DNA of 61,583 nucleotides. Source: Bryobacterales bacterium (GTDB taxonomy: Bacteria; Acidobacteriota; Terriglobia; Bryobacterales; Bryobacteraceae). The stretch's first letter is position 1. The number at the start of each line of letters is the position of its first letter. Of this stretch, positions 8,832 through 17,478 are shown one piece after another. The translations under genes and the position numbers were made by a program. The stretch covers positions 1 through 61,583 of the forward strand of contig PLDF01000258.1 of NCBI GenBank assembly GCA_003135055.1, written 5' to 3'. The notes beneath the pieces were generated by a model, which made no database searches, was not told the origin of the DNA, and worked only from the letters and a program-made list of their open reading frames with translations.

Positions 8832-10892
8832 TCACCATATCCGGGCCCGATCCTTGGGCGCGAGATACAGCCTTTGGGGAGCGCGCACCTGGAAAGCGCC
8901 GTACCATGCGTCGAGGTTGCGAACGGTCACTGCGCGGTATTGCTCGGGCGCGTGGCCGTCCGTGGCGATCAGCTTTCGCAGCTCTTCGTCGCGGATTTTG
9001 GAGCGCCAGCTCTGGGCGAAGGCGATAAAGAAGCGCTGGTCGCCAGTGAAGCCATCCTTCAAGGCATCGGTGGCTCCATGCAGTGACAGCCGGTAGGCGT
9101 CGTATGCGGTGAGGAGGCCGGCAACATCGGCGATGTTTTCACTGAGGGTTTGATGGCCGTTGACGGAGAGATCCGCAAACGGCTTGTAGGCATCGAACTG
9201 CACAGCCAAGGCTTCGCCAGCGGCCTTGAAGTGATCCATGTCTTCCTTGGTCCACCAGTTAGCAAGACGACCCTCGGCATCGAACTGGCTGCCCTGGTCG
9301 TCAAAACTGTGGCTGATCTCGTGGCCGATGATGGCGCCCATGGAGCCGTAGTTGTGCGCGGCGTCCGCATTCACGTCGAAGAACGGGGGCTGGACGATAG
9401 CCGCGGGAAAGTTCAGCGCGTTCTGGAGAGGGAGATTGACGGCATCGACGGTTTGCGGGGTCATCCACCATTCACCGCGGTCGACGGGCTCGTGGAGTTT
9501 CGCCAGTTGGCGGCGATAATCGAAGAGCTCGGCGCGCTGCGCGTTGCCAAGCGCATCGCCTGAGACGATTTCGAGGCTGGAGTAATCGAGCCAGCGGTCC
9601 GGGTAGCCCACGCCGACCTTCAGCGTGGCCAGCTTCGCCTTGGCTCGGGACCTGGTTTCGGAAGACATCCAGGTAAGCGCGTCGATCCTTCTGCCGAATG
9701 CCGTGACCAGGTCGCCGACCATCGCCTGCGCCTTGGCTTTGGTTTCGGCCGGGAAGTAGCGTTGCGCATAGAGCTTGCCGACGGCTTCTCCCAGCGCGCC
9801 GCTAGTATAATCCATGCCGCGCTGCCAGCGCGGGCGCTGCTCGGGAATGCCTCTGAGGGCCTGGCTATAAAAGTGGAAGCGCTCGTCGACGAAGGCCTTG
9901 GGAAGGAACGCGGCGGAGCGCTCGACGGCGTGGAGGGCGAGCCAGTCTCTCCAGGAGTCGAGCGATTCGGTGGCGGCGAGCCTGGACAGGCCGGGGATGG
10001 CTTTGGGGTGCCAGACGACGAAGGCGGGCGCGTCATTTAAACCGGCCGCGGTGAGCAGGTCGGGCCAATCGAGGCCGGGCGCTTTGGCGGGAAGGTCGTC
10101 GCGCTTCCAGAGGGCCGCGGTGTGCACGTCCTCAGATTCGACGCGCGTGGCATGTACGCCGGCCATCTTCGTCTCGAGTGCGAAGGCGCGGGCTGCGCGC
10201 TCCGCCGGCTTGTCGAAGCCGGCGAGCTGGAACATGGTCTGAATGTGCGCCTGATATTGCTTGCGCAACTCGGCCATGCGGGGACTGGTGGAGAGATAAT
10301 AGTCGCGCTCGGGCATGCCGAGGCCGCCCTGAAGCAGATAGGGATAGCTGTGGAATGGATCGGTGAGGCCTTGAGTGACCCAGACGCCGAACAGGTTGCC
10401 GGTCTCAAAGTTGGTGTTGTTCAGGGCGTCCACATCGGCGCGCAGTTGAGCCCCGATGGTGCGGGAGAGATCCTGGCGGTTCTTGATGGCGGCGATACTG
10501 TCGAGCTCCGGCTTGAGGGGAGCGATGCCTTTCAATTCGATCGCGGCTTCATCCATGAAGCTCAAATAGAAGTCGCCGACTTCGCGGGCGTCGTTGTCAG
10601 TTGCCGATCCGGCTTTAACGGATTCTTGAATCAGCGCGAGGAGGCGCTTGCGGGTTTCGTCGGCCAGCACGGAGCCGATGCCATAACTGGCTTTGTCGGC
10701 GGGGATGGGGGTTGCTTTCATCCATCCGCCGTTGGCATAGGCGTTGAAGTCGTCGCCGGGAATGACGGACTTGTCCATGCCCGCAACGTCAATGCCCGAT
10801 GCGAGGGGCGCGGTTTTGCATGCGGATGTGGCCGCGAGGGCAGCGGCGAGAAGGATGAGGGCCAACTTCGGCGAAGGCGAGTTCTCTTTCAT
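8832..10892 (-). CDS. M13 family zinc metallopeptidase (neprilysin/PepO-like) lipoprotein
   Basis: A 686-residue exported peptidase. The N-terminus MKENSPSPKLALILLAAALAATSAC looks like a lipoprotein signal with Cys25 as the lipidated residue, although Thr at -3 is unusual. The zinc site is IIGHEISHSFDDQGSQFD (HExxH) with the downstream ENIADVAGL glutamate ligand. NAYANGGWMK near the mature start and QSWRSKIRDEEL near the end are M13 landmarks, and the length matches the family. It would cleave short peptides at the cell surface or in the periplasm. It is divergent from the NHL-repeat gene; the two start codons are 121 bases apart, so both promoters lie there. Confidence 0.93.
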   Translation of the reverse strand: MKENSPSPKLALILLAAALAATSACKTAPLASGIDVAGMDKSVIPGDDFNAYANGGWMKATPIPADKASYGIGSVLADETRKRLLALIQESVKAGSATDNDAREVGDFYLSFMDEAAIELKGIAPLKPELDSIAAIKNRQDLSRTIGAQLRADVDALNNTNFETGNLFGVWVTQGLTDPFHSYPYLLQGGLGMPERDYYLSTSPRMAELRKQYQAHIQTMFQLAGFDKPAERAARAFALETKMAGVHATRVESEDVHTAALWKRDDLPAKAPGLDWPDLLTAAGLNDAPAFVVWHPKAIPGLSRLAATESLDSWRDWLALHAVERSAAFLPKAFVDERFHFYSQALRGIPEQRPRWQRGMDYTSGALGEAVGKLYAQRYFPAETKAKAQAMVGDLVTAFGRRIDALTWMSSETRSRAKAKLATLKVGVGYPDRWLDYSSLEIVSGDALGNAQRAELFDYRRQLAKLHEPVDRGEWWMTPQTVDAVNLPLQNALNFPAAIVQPPFFDVNADAAHNYGSMGAIIGHEISHSFDDQGSQFDAEGRLANWWTKEDMDHFKAAGEALAVQFDAYKPFADLSVNGHQTLSENIADVAGLLTAYDAYRLSLHGATDALKDGFTGDQRFFIAFAQSWRSKIRDEELRKLIATDGHAPEQYRAVTVRNLDAWYGAFQVRAPQRLYLAPKDRARIW

Positions 10893-11013
10893 AGACGCGA
10901 CTTCCGGAGCATAACCCTCTTAGAGTACTGCAAGGAGAATTCGCGTAGAATATCCGTAGCAATTGCGGGCGCCCTCCCTTTTACCAGCCTCCGGGGAAGT
11001 TTGTGAGCTGAAC

Positions 11014-11970
11014 ATGACGAAATCCGCTTTGTGGTTGATTTCCTTGACCCTGATTGCGCAGACTCCTGTCGCTAAGAGTCCTGACGATGCGGCCAAAGCG
11101 CAGGCCACCGCCCGCCTGCATACGCTTCTCGACGCCGCTCCGAAAGCTATCCTGCATGGCGCCGAGCTGCCGGTTCATGCGCCATCGGAAGGATGGGAAT
11201 TGGGGATGATCTCGTGGGTGGACGTCGATCGCCAGGGAAATATCTACCTTCTGCAACGCGGCGAGAAGGCCGACCCCGTGGTGGTGATCGATCGCGAGGG
11301 GCACGTGCTAAGGAGCTGGGGCAAGGGATTGTACAAAATCCCGCACAGCATCCGGATCGATCCGGCGGGCAACGTCTGGACCACCGACGCCGAGAGCTCC
11401 ACGATTTTGAAATTTACGCGCGAAGGGAAAAAGCTGTTGCAGATCGATGTAGGCGAGCAGGCGCCGGTGCGGAGAAGCCACTTCGTGGGGACTACCGATA
11501 TCGCCTTTGGACCACACGGACGGCTGTTCATCGCGGACGGCTATGGGAACGCGCGGGTTCTCGAATACGCTCCGGACGGCAAGCGGGTGCGTCAATGGGG
11601 AACCGCAGGCAGCGCTCCAGGCCAGTTCAGGCTGCCACACGGGATTACTATCGATCGGGACAATATCATTTATGTCGCGGATCGGGAGAATGGCCGCGTG
11701 CAGAAGTTCGATCTCGACGGGAAATTCCTCGGCGAGTGGCCGCTGGGCCGCACCTATTCGGTGCGTGCGAGCGGTGGAACGATCTGGGCGTCGATGCAGC
11801 CCATCGATACGCCGGTTCCGTCGCCGGGCTGGATCGTGAAACTGGACCGGAAGACCGGCAAGGTCCTGGGATCGGTGGAATCGAATGGCCTGCACTCGGT
11901 GACGGTCGCAAATCACGAGGAGATTCTGACGGGGGTCACGAGCCAGAACAAGGTGCTATGGTTCCGGTAA
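11014..11970 (+). CDS. Secreted NHL-repeat six-bladed propeller (peptidyl-amidating lyase-like)
   Basis: A 318-residue protein with a signal peptide (MTKSALWLISLTLIAQTPVA) and successive NHL blades: ISWVDVDRQGNIYLLQRG, PHSIRIDPAGNVWTTDAESS, TDIAFGPHGRLFIADGYGNARV and LPHGITIDRDNIIYVADRENGRV. The pattern DGYGNARVLEYAPDGKRVRQWG resembles peptidyl-alpha-hydroxyglycine alpha-amidating lyases, but bacterial relatives are mostly uncharacterised, so enzymatic activity is only a possibility. I chose the ATG at 11014, which starts the signal peptide; the frame runs open to 10963. A binding or lyase role outside the cytoplasm is inferred. Confidence 0.82.
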   Translation: MTKSALWLISLTLIAQTPVAKSPDDAAKAQATARLHTLLDAAPKAILHGAELPVHAPSEGWELGMISWVDVDRQGNIYLLQRGEKADPVVVIDREGHVLRSWGKGLYKIPHSIRIDPAGNVWTTDAESSTILKFTREGKKLLQIDVGEQAPVRRSHFVGTTDIAFGPHGRLFIADGYGNARVLEYAPDGKRVRQWGTAGSAPGQFRLPHGITIDRDNIIYVADRENGRVQKFDLDGKFLGEWPLGRTYSVRASGGTIWASMQPIDTPVPSPGWIVKLDRKTGKVLGSVESNGLHSVTVANHEEILTGVTSQNKVLWFR

Positions 11971-12204
11971 TCGATGCCGTCGAAGTATTCCGCGATCAGC
12001 CGCGAACCCTGGCCCACCCGCGGCCGACCCGCATCGGGAGGCGAGTTGCGGTTGGCGTTTGTCGGCGGTCGAGACACGGCAACGCGGGATCGGCGACCAC
12101 GCGCATGGTCCGGATCTTCAGCCGCGATTGAATATCTTTCGCAGCCGCAGGAGGCGTCGAACGAAGTTAAGTTGCAACGGGCTCGGGAGAGCAAAAAGGG
12201 ATGG

Positions 12205-12342
12205 GGCGGCGAATGCTGTGCGCCTGGCGTTGCAGCACCCGGCTCACGGCGAGCGGGATGCGCACGCATTTCACCGAGTACCCGAAGGGGCCGATGGCCT
12301 GAAGGCTGCGAGGGCGGCCCGCCCCTTGGCAAAGGAACGCAC
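12205..12342 (+). repeat. Dispersed intergenic repeat, copy 3 (best preserved)
   Basis: Shows the fullest form of the repeat: GCGAATGCTGTGCGCCTGGC, GTTGCAGCACCCGGCTCACG, GCGAGCGGGATGCGCACGCA, TTTCACCGAGTACCCGAAGG, GGCCTGAAGGCTGCGAGGGC and GGCCCGCCCC. It abuts the stop codon of the small CPXCG protein on the opposite strand. Confidence 0.7.
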
Positions 12343-12347
12343 GGAAC

Positions 12348-12521
12348 TCACATCGCGCTGGCTTCAAAGTGGCGCACCTCGCTATCTTCCACGGTGTAAC
12401 GCACCTCGACCGGTTGGCAGCAAACTTCGCAGTCTTCCACATAGGTTTGTCCCTTGACCGAGGTGTCCAACACCATTGAAATCCTCTCACCGCAGTACGG
12501 GCATACGAAGAAATACTCCAT
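12348..12521 (-). CDS. CPXCG-motif small Cys-rich protein
   Basis: A 57-residue protein starting MEYFFVCPYCGERISMVLD, with a second cysteine group DCEVCCQPVEVRY and an acidic tail. The CPYCG plus CxxCC spacing is that of the Cys-rich CPXCG family, whose members are about 55-70 residues and probably bind one zinc; their role is unknown. The frame is complete with AAGAGG just upstream of the ATG and a TGA stop, and is too short for many gene finders. Repeat copies lie on both sides, so it sits as an island in repeat-rich DNA. Confidence 0.8.
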   Translation of the reverse strand: MEYFFVCPYCGERISMVLDTSVKGQTYVEDCEVCCQPVEVRYTVEDSEVRHFEASAM

Positions 12522-12540
12522 TGCCTCTTAAGGATAAGGC

Positions 12541-12860
12541 GCCAGATGCGCGCGCACTCGCCATATGCCCGAACCGGCCCGCAGCCTCCGGCCACGCGGA
12601 CAGCCGAGGGAGAAACTCAAAGCTTAAGTATGGCGGCCCACGGGGGGCCGCGTATACTGTGCGGCCGGCGGTTGCGGCACCCGACTCACGGCGAGCCGAA
12701 TGCGGACGCACTTCACCAACTGCCCGGAGCGGCCGAGGGATTGTAGGCTGCGAGGCCGTCCGGCCCTGAGCAAGGGAGCTCGATGCGCCGTCGCTACCGC
12801 GTCCGGGTAGAGGGTCGAAAGCAGGCGCATGGGGGCGCAGAGAGGGTCGCGCACACTAAA
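12541..12860 (+). repeat. Dispersed intergenic repeat, copies 4 (partial) and 5
   Basis: 12541-12600 holds only the middle block (AGATGCGCGCGCACTCGCCA, ATGCCCGAACCGGCC). 12655-12860 is a long copy: GCGGCACCCGACTCACGGCG, AGCCGAATGCGGACGCACTT, CACCAACTGCCCGGAGCGGC, GGCTGCGAGGCCGTCCGGCC, then CTACCGCGTCCGGGTAGAGG and GTCGAAAGCAGGCGC. The extra 3' block is also present in the copies at 2880 and 14055. Confidence 0.65.
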
Positions 12861-13070
12861 TCGCCCGCAGCCATGCCCTTTGGGCAGCCGGGCCCGGCAA
12901 ACCATGCTACGCCCGTCGCCGCAGCCCCATAGGTAACAAAGCGATAGCCGAAGCCAGCTTGGTCAGCAGCCCTGGGCGCAATCGGCCCCGCACACCGCCG
13001 CGACAACCGGCCATGCTTCCGGGCCCGCGCCAGTGAGAGAATTAGGGAAGAGAGGAAACGAAAGACGCCT

Positions 13071-13742
13071 ATGATTGCGCGATTCACAACAGTCACATTG
13101 GCCTTGCTGGTGGCGGGCCGGGCGGATACGCTGCGGCTGCGCAACGGTACAGCCTTAACCGGAAGCTGGCTGGGCGGCACGGCGGACGAAGTTCGCTTTA
13201 TGGTGGACGACCGGGTGCAGAGGTATCCGCGAGCGGACGTCGTGTCGGTGGATTTCACTTCCAACGGCGTGTCGAACGCGATAGCTCCGGTGGCTCCAGT
13301 GGCGCCGCCACCGGTATTAGAACCCGACGTGACGGGCGTCCCATTCATGCGCGGCGCATCGGGGCTCATCTCACTCGAAAGAACGTACGCGATGCCGGTT
13401 CGCGGCAATGCGACGTATGGGATGGGGCCATCGGTCTACCGCATTCAGGGGCCGCAATCGCCTGTGCGGGTCAGACGAGGGGACAACATTGTTTTCGTGG
13501 TGCGTATGAATTCCGGAGGCGACCCGCGCCGCTTTGAGTTGTACCAGCTCGAATCGCGAATGAACTACCGGCAGACGCAGCCCTCGATGGGCGGAGGCCG
13601 GCCGCCGGCGCTGCCCGTGACCATCAACAAGATCAGCGATTACACTTATGAAATTTCACCGGCGCGGCAGTTGTATCCGGGCGAGTATTCCTTCAGCCCG
13701 ATCGACTCCAACCAGAGTTATTGCTTCGGCGTGAGTTATTAA
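13071..13742 (+). CDS. Secreted protein of unknown function
   Basis: A 223-residue protein. It opens with a short signal peptide (MIARFTTVTLALLVAGRAD) followed by a beta-rich N-terminal motif TLRLRNGTALTGSWLGGTADEVRFMVDD seen in secreted acidobacterial proteins of unknown role. Then a Pro/Val linker (APVAPVAPPP) and a second domain of about 130 residues with no motif I recognise; it ends GEYSFSPIDSNQSYCFGVSY. GAAGAGAGGAAACG precedes the ATG. No operon partner is close. Export seems likely; function is unknown. Confidence 0.7.
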   Translation: MIARFTTVTLALLVAGRADTLRLRNGTALTGSWLGGTADEVRFMVDDRVQRYPRADVVSVDFTSNGVSNAIAPVAPVAPPPVLEPDVTGVPFMRGASGLISLERTYAMPVRGNATYGMGPSVYRIQGPQSPVRVRRGDNIVFVVRMNSGGDPRRFELYQLESRMNYRQTQPSMGGGRPPALPVTINKISDYTYEISPARQLYPGEYSFSPIDSNQSYCFGVSY

Positions 13743-13904
13743 ACCCCATTAGGCGTGGTTGTCGCTCAGGAACCATCACCCCAAGGGAAGAACGAGCGTG
13801 GCGCGCCTTCAGCAAGGGACCTCCGCGGCAGCCACTACTTTGCTGAAAATGACGATTGGCCCCTATACGCCGGCATCCGTTCAACTCATCGGGGGCCCAC
13901 GAGG

Positions 13905-14215
13905 GCCGCGGATGAAATGCGGCTGGGTGAGGCGCCGAACTCACCGTGCGCCAGATGGGCGCGCACTTCACAAGATGCCGGAACCGGCCGGCAGCCGCTG
14001 ATCACCTGGAACCGACGAGGAAGGATCTCGAAGGTTAGCGTGACCGCCCGCCGAGCCGGCGAATGCCCTGCGGCTGGCGCTGCGGCGCCCAACTCACCGC
14101 GAGCCGCCCGATACCGCGTCCGCGCAGAGGGTCGAAACCGGGAGCGGGGGCGCGGAAAGCGTCGTGGATGCCCTGCGCTTGGCGTTGCGGCGCCGATCTT
14201 ACCGGGCGCCAGGGA
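13905..14215 (+). repeat. Dispersed intergenic repeat, copies 6-8 in tandem
   Basis: Three partial copies follow one another: 13905-14010 (GCGCCGAACTCACCG, GGGCGCGCACTTCACAAGAT, GCCGGAACCGGCC), 14055-14160 (GCGAATGCCCTGCGGCTGGC, GCGCCCAACTCACCGCGAGC, ATACCGCGTCCGCGCAGAGG, GTCGAAACCGG) and 14163-14215 (GGATGCCCTGCGCTTGGCGT, TGCGGCGCCGATCTTACCGG). The tandem order suggests local duplication followed by decay. Confidence 0.6.
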
Positions 14216-14279
14216 CCCTCTCTCGTTTCTCGAGAAATGGGAACATTCTACCGCTGCGCTTTGGCCTCCCGCGCCCGCC

Positions 14280-14477
14280 CTAGCTTGAATTCGTCGAGAA
14301 CCGCTTTCGAAACTCGGCGATTTCTTCACTGGATGGAGGCCAGTCCGTATCGCATGTATTACAGTGGAACACCAACGCGCCGGATTTCAACGCTTCTTCG
14401 AATTCTTCCCGACTGAATGTAACTGTCTGGTTGTGGTCGTTCGGACATGCAATTTCGAACTCCATGCGGTCGCTCAT
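14280..14477 (-). CDS. Small acidic protein with CPND...CNTC motif
   Basis: A 65-residue protein beginning MSDRMEFEIACPNDHNQTVT, with a second CNTC group (VFHCNTCDTDWPPSSEEI). Two Cys, plus His and two more Cys, could bind one zinc. AAGGAGGC sits 5 bases before the ATG, a strong ribosome site for this window, which makes the gene credible despite its size. I do not recognise the family. A regulatory or metal-binding role is possible but not shown. Confidence 0.7.
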   Translation of the reverse strand: MSDRMEFEIACPNDHNQTVTFSREEFEEALKSGALVFHCNTCDTDWPPSSEEIAEFRKRFSTNSS

Positions 14478-14938
14478 GAGCCTCCTTCCGCTCGTAAAAT
14501 TTACGGTCTGCCGCGTTGCCCGCTTGATGTGCTGCCGGGCAGTTAATTAAGAATTCCGCCGCTCGGGCCATCCGCCGTTGCGCTTGCCCGAATCGGCCTT
14601 GTCATTCTTGATGGTAGCGCGAGCCTGGGTCTCCCCGATCTTTAACTACCTGAGGGACGATTCGTCGCAATCCGGAAACTGGCGAGTTCCTGCCTTGTCG
14701 CCTGATGCCTTACGAATTGTGCATTGCGGAAAATCACTCCGTTACGGTCGTGGCTCTTATCGAAGCCGGGCCCAGAGGGCGCCCCGTCAGCAAGCGGTTT
14801 CACGATAGCGCCGAATCTCGCGGTCGCGGCATTCGTCAATACTGTCGTCGCGGTTAGCCTGAAGGGCAAGACCGTGCGGTGTGCGGAATACCAGTTGGCA
14901 GGACGGTGACAGCGGCTTCAACCATACTCCGAGCCGAT
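14478..14938. other. Intergenic stretch, no supported gene
   Basis: About 460 bases between the small Cys protein and hemB. Short frames at 14642-14869 (minus) and 14724-14909 (plus) overlap each other and show no domain. A GGGCCCAGAGGGCGCCCC block at about 14769-14786 resembles one at 31000 and may be a repeat fragment. Confidence 0.45.
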
Positions 14939-15910
14939 TCACCCCAACAGTCTCGCCGCCGGCTTCGCAAAATATGTCAAAATAATTCCCGCGCCGGCCC
15001 GCGCAATCGACGTCAGACTCTCCATCATCGCCCGGTCCCGATCCAGCCAGCCATTGCGCGCGGCGGCCATGATCATCGAATGCTCGCCGCTCACCTGGTA
15101 TGCCGCGATGGGAACGTCGAAGCGCTCCCGCGCGCGGAAAATCAGGTCCAGATACGGCATGGCCGGCTTCACCATGATCATGTCGGCGCCTTCTTCGAGA
15201 TCGAGCTCGATTTCGCGCATGGCTTCGCGGCCGTTGGCGGGGTCCATCTGGTAGCTGCGGCGATCGCCGAATTGCGGCGTCGAGTCGGCCGCCTCGCGGA
15301 ACGGTCCGTAGAACACCGAGGCGAACTTGGCCGCGTACGCCAATATCGGCGTCTTTTCGTAACCGTTTGCGTCGAGCGTCTGGCGGATGGCGCCAACGCG
15401 GCCATCCATCATGTCCGAGGGCGCCACGATATCCGCCCCCGCACGCGCGTGCGAAAGCGCCGTCTTAGCGAGCCACTGAAGAGTAACATCGTTGTCCACG
15501 TCGCCGTCTTTGATCGATCCGCAATGGCCGTGGCTGGTGTATTCGCAGTTGCAAACGTCGGTGACAATCAGCAGCTCCGGCAGCTCGCGCCGCAGCGCAC
15601 GGACGGCGCGCTGCACAATGCCGTTCTCGTCGTATGCGCCCGACGCGATTTCGTCCTTCCGTTCCGGCAGCCCGAACAGCATTACGCCGCCGATGCCCAG
15701 CGATGGAACTTCCGCGCATTCCTTCACCAGCTCGTCGATGGAGAGTTGATAATTGCCCGGCATCGCGCCGATCTCGCGCCGCACGCCCTCGCCCGGGCAG
15801 GCGAACAGCGGCAGGATGAACTGCGCCGGATCGAGACGCGTTTCGCGGACCAGATCGCGCAGGCGTCCGGTGGTGCGCAGGCGGCGCAGGCGGTGTGTGG
15901 GAAAAGGCAT
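14939..15910 (-). CDS. hemB: Porphobilinogen synthase (delta-aminolevulinic acid dehydratase)
   Basis: A 323-residue cytoplasmic enzyme that joins two 5-aminolevulinate molecules into porphobilinogen for haem and other tetrapyrroles. The zinc-type cysteine set is present in [14 protein letters not shown] (Cys120, Cys122, Cys130). The two Schiff-base lysines are Lys195 (AYAAKFAS) and Lys248 (MIMVKPA). The C-terminal [20 protein letters not shown] region is also standard. Length and order match the family throughout. It stands alone, with no other haem gene in the window. [12 protein letters not shown] is a normal start. Confidence 0.97.
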   Translation of the reverse strand: MPFPTHRLRRLRTTGRLRDLVRETRLDPAQFILPLFACPGEGVRREIGAMPGNYQLSIDELVKECAEVPSLGIGGVMLFGLPERKDEIASGAYDENGIVQRAVRALRRELPELLIVTDVCNCEYTSHGHCGSIKDGDVDNDVTLQWLAKTALSHARAGADIVAPSDMMDGRVGAIRQTLDANGYEKTPILAYAAKFASVFYGPFREAADSTPQFGDRRSYQMDPANGREAMREIELDLEEGADMIMVKPAMPYLDLIFRARERFDVPIAAYQVSGEHSMIMAAARNGWLDRDRAMMESLTSIARAGAGIILTYFAKPAARLLG

Positions 15911-15976
15911 TCAAGTGCAGCCTAACTGTTCCGGCATCGGGCAGTCAAATGGGTAGCGCCTGAACGGTGCGTTCAA

Positions 15977-16318
15977 TTATTTTTTGGCCGTGAAATACGC
16001 CTGTACAATTTCGGTAAGGTGAATCAGGATGAATCCGATGATCGCGGCGGATACGGCAAAAACCGCGCCCAGGATTGCTACGCCAACCGTCAAGGCAACT
16101 TTGAAAGCGTGGATGTCCTTCCCGATGTCCTTTAACTCTTTCGCTTGGTCCTTTGATTGGCTCTTCAGCGAATCTACGGCTTCCGTTAATTTGCCTAATT
16201 GATTTTGGATCGCCCCGACCAGTTCAACGGTATAGCTATAGTCCCCTGAAGGCAGCGGTGGACCAGCCGCAAATTCGGATGGGGCAGCACCAGCCGGATT
16301 TGGCTTCTCTCTAGCCAC
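15977..16318 (-). CDS. Small membrane protein with coiled-coil stretch
   Basis: A 113-residue protein: a Pro/Ala-rich N-terminus, a helical charged stretch likely to form a coiled coil (ELVGAIQNQLGKLTEAVDSLKSQSKDQAKELKDIGKD), then one hydrophobic span (VALTVGVAILGAVFAVSAAIIGFIL) and a short basic tail. The layout suggests a single-pass protein with its coiled coil on one side. The start is GTG at 16318, which overlaps the stop codon of the small upstream frame (16311), suggesting coupled translation. Codon use is less GC-rich than in hemB, consistent with acquisition. The function is unknown. Confidence 0.6.
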   Translation of the reverse strand: MAREKPNPAGAAPSEFAAGPPLPSGDYSYTVELVGAIQNQLGKLTEAVDSLKSQSKDQAKELKDIGKDIHAFKVALTVGVAILGAVFAVSAAIIGFILIHLTEIVQAYFTAKK

Positions 16319-16475
16319 CGAGTTGCGTCCCCTTCGCCTTTAACCATTCCCAAACTTCACCAGAGGCCCAGCCGTAATATCCACCGACGGTTACCACGAT
16401 CCCCCAGATCTTCTCATCCTTCGACATGCCCAGCTTTGTTGCAACGGCAGATGCCGTTACGCCAGCTACGGACAC
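16311..16475 (-). CDS. Very small membrane-type protein, coupled to downstream gene
   Basis: A frame of 54 residues starting at GTG (16475): SVAGVTASAVATKLGMSKDE, then a hydrophobic/aromatic stretch IWGIVVTVGGYYGWASGEVW and a basic end. The next gene's GTG start lies inside its last codons. The upstream in-frame stop at about 16518 limits the frame, so it could also be the tail of a decayed longer gene. It may form a two-gene unit with 15977-16318. No function can be assigned. Confidence 0.4.
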   Translation of the reverse strand: MSVAGVTASAVATKLGMSKDEKIWGIVVTVGGYYGWASGEVWEWLKAKGTQLGG

Positions 16476-16599
16476 AAACCACTTATCGGGCGCTACGGCA
16501 AAGTGGTCATCGGGGAACGTTCTTTAACCTTGCCCTCCAACCCTGCTGGATCGGTTAAGCCCATGACCGCAAAAATAGGCATCAGCCACCAATATCACA

Positions 16600-16720
16600 C
16601 ATTGAAGAGGAGATGGGAAGGCGGGTGCGTACTACATCGGGCAGTTCCGAGATTTCCCAAACATGATCAGTAATCCCCGCTTCCATCGCAGGCAAGCCGT
16701 TTTCCATCAAACGCACTTTT
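16600..16720 (-). pseudogene. IS1-like transposase C-terminal remnant
   Basis: Reading the minus strand, about 30 codons translate as VRLMENGLPAMEAGITDHVWEISELPD, which resembles the PAMEAGITDHVWxxxEL tail common to IS1-type transposases. A TGA in frame just upstream and loss of everything before it show this is debris. It lies between the low-GC membrane pair and the PadR operon. Confidence 0.6.
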
Positions 16721-16922
16721 CAGGCACTACCTTCAAATGGGTCGTCGAAGATGTGGCTCAATCCATTAGCCGGCAGATACGCACCGCGATAAGTCCGCTA
16801 GCCCCGGCGCCCCCACGCAAGTTTCCCCCAATCCACAGGCCCTTAGCATCTCCAAGCTCCGCGCCTCTGCGTCGAACCCTCACTCCGTTCCCCTCAAATT
16901 TCTCTTGCGCCGATATTCTTTC

Positions 16923-16944
16923 TGATATATCGTGTGATATATCA
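16923..16944. promoter_or_regulatory. PadR-type operator palindrome overlapping the start codon
   Basis: TGATATATC, four bases (GTGT), then GATATATCA: a perfect 9-base inverted repeat. Its last base is the A of the ATG of the PadR gene at 16944. AT-rich palindromes of this size are usual PadR sites, so autorepression of the padR-ABC operon is likely. Confidence 0.7.
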
Positions 16945-17471
16945 TGGGAAAGCAATTTTGGGGATTCGCCGGCGCCTATCCCTGGGCCGCCTTCGCCTTC
17001 GGCCGCCGCGGACGCCTCTTCGAAGCCGGCGAAATCCGCCTCGCGCTGCTCTCGCTGCTCAGTGAAGGCCCCAAGCACGGCTACCAATTGATGAAAGAGA
17101 TGCAAGAGCGTTCGAGCGGCATGTACCGCGCCAGCGCAGGCAGCGTATATCCAACCCTTCAGCAACTCGAAGACGAAGAGCTGATCGAATCCGACCAGCA
17201 GGGCGGCAAGCGCATTTACCGCCTCACCAAAGCCGGCAAGAAAGAGCTCGAAAAAGAAGCGGCCAGCGTGCATGACATCTGGGAGCGCGCCGAAGGGTGC
17301 GAAGGCTGGGGCGAGTTCTCCGGGCCCGACGCCCTGATGATGTATGGGCCGCTCGCCGCGGTGGTCAAAGCCGGCGTTAAAGCCTCCAGCCGCATGGCCG
17401 GCAATCCCGCGGGCGCCGACCGGGTACGCGAAATCCTCGACCGCGCGCGGCGCGATTTGGAGAAACTGTAA
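16944..17471 (+). CDS. PadR family transcriptional regulator of ABC transporter operon
   Basis: A 175-residue regulator. The winged-helix domain runs from about residue 30: GEIRLALLSLLSEGPKHGYQLMKEMQERS, SAGSVYPTLQQLEDEELIESDQQGGKRIYRLTKAGKKEL. The aromatic/Gly-rich N-terminus (MGKQFWGFAGAYPWAAFAFG) is typical of this PadR subtype, which supports the ATG at 16944. No Shine-Dalgarno site precedes it because the operator occupies that position, so the transcript may be leaderless. A C-terminal helical tail (about 115-175) would mediate dimerisation. The ABC ATPase begins 8 bases after the stop. It probably represses its own operon and responds to a toxic ligand, as is usual for the family; the ligand is unknown. 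Confidence 0.88.
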   Translation: MGKQFWGFAGAYPWAAFAFGRRGRLFEAGEIRLALLSLLSEGPKHGYQLMKEMQERSSGMYRASAGSVYPTLQQLEDEELIESDQQGGKRIYRLTKAGKKELEKEAASVHDIWERAEGCEGWGEFSGPDALMMYGPLAAVVKAGVKASSRMAGNPAGADRVREILDRARRDLEKL

Positions 17472-17478
17472 GGACCAT

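Noticed and set aside
14642..14909. Overlapping short frames before hemB
   Set aside because: They contradict each other, have no motif and no ribosome site.
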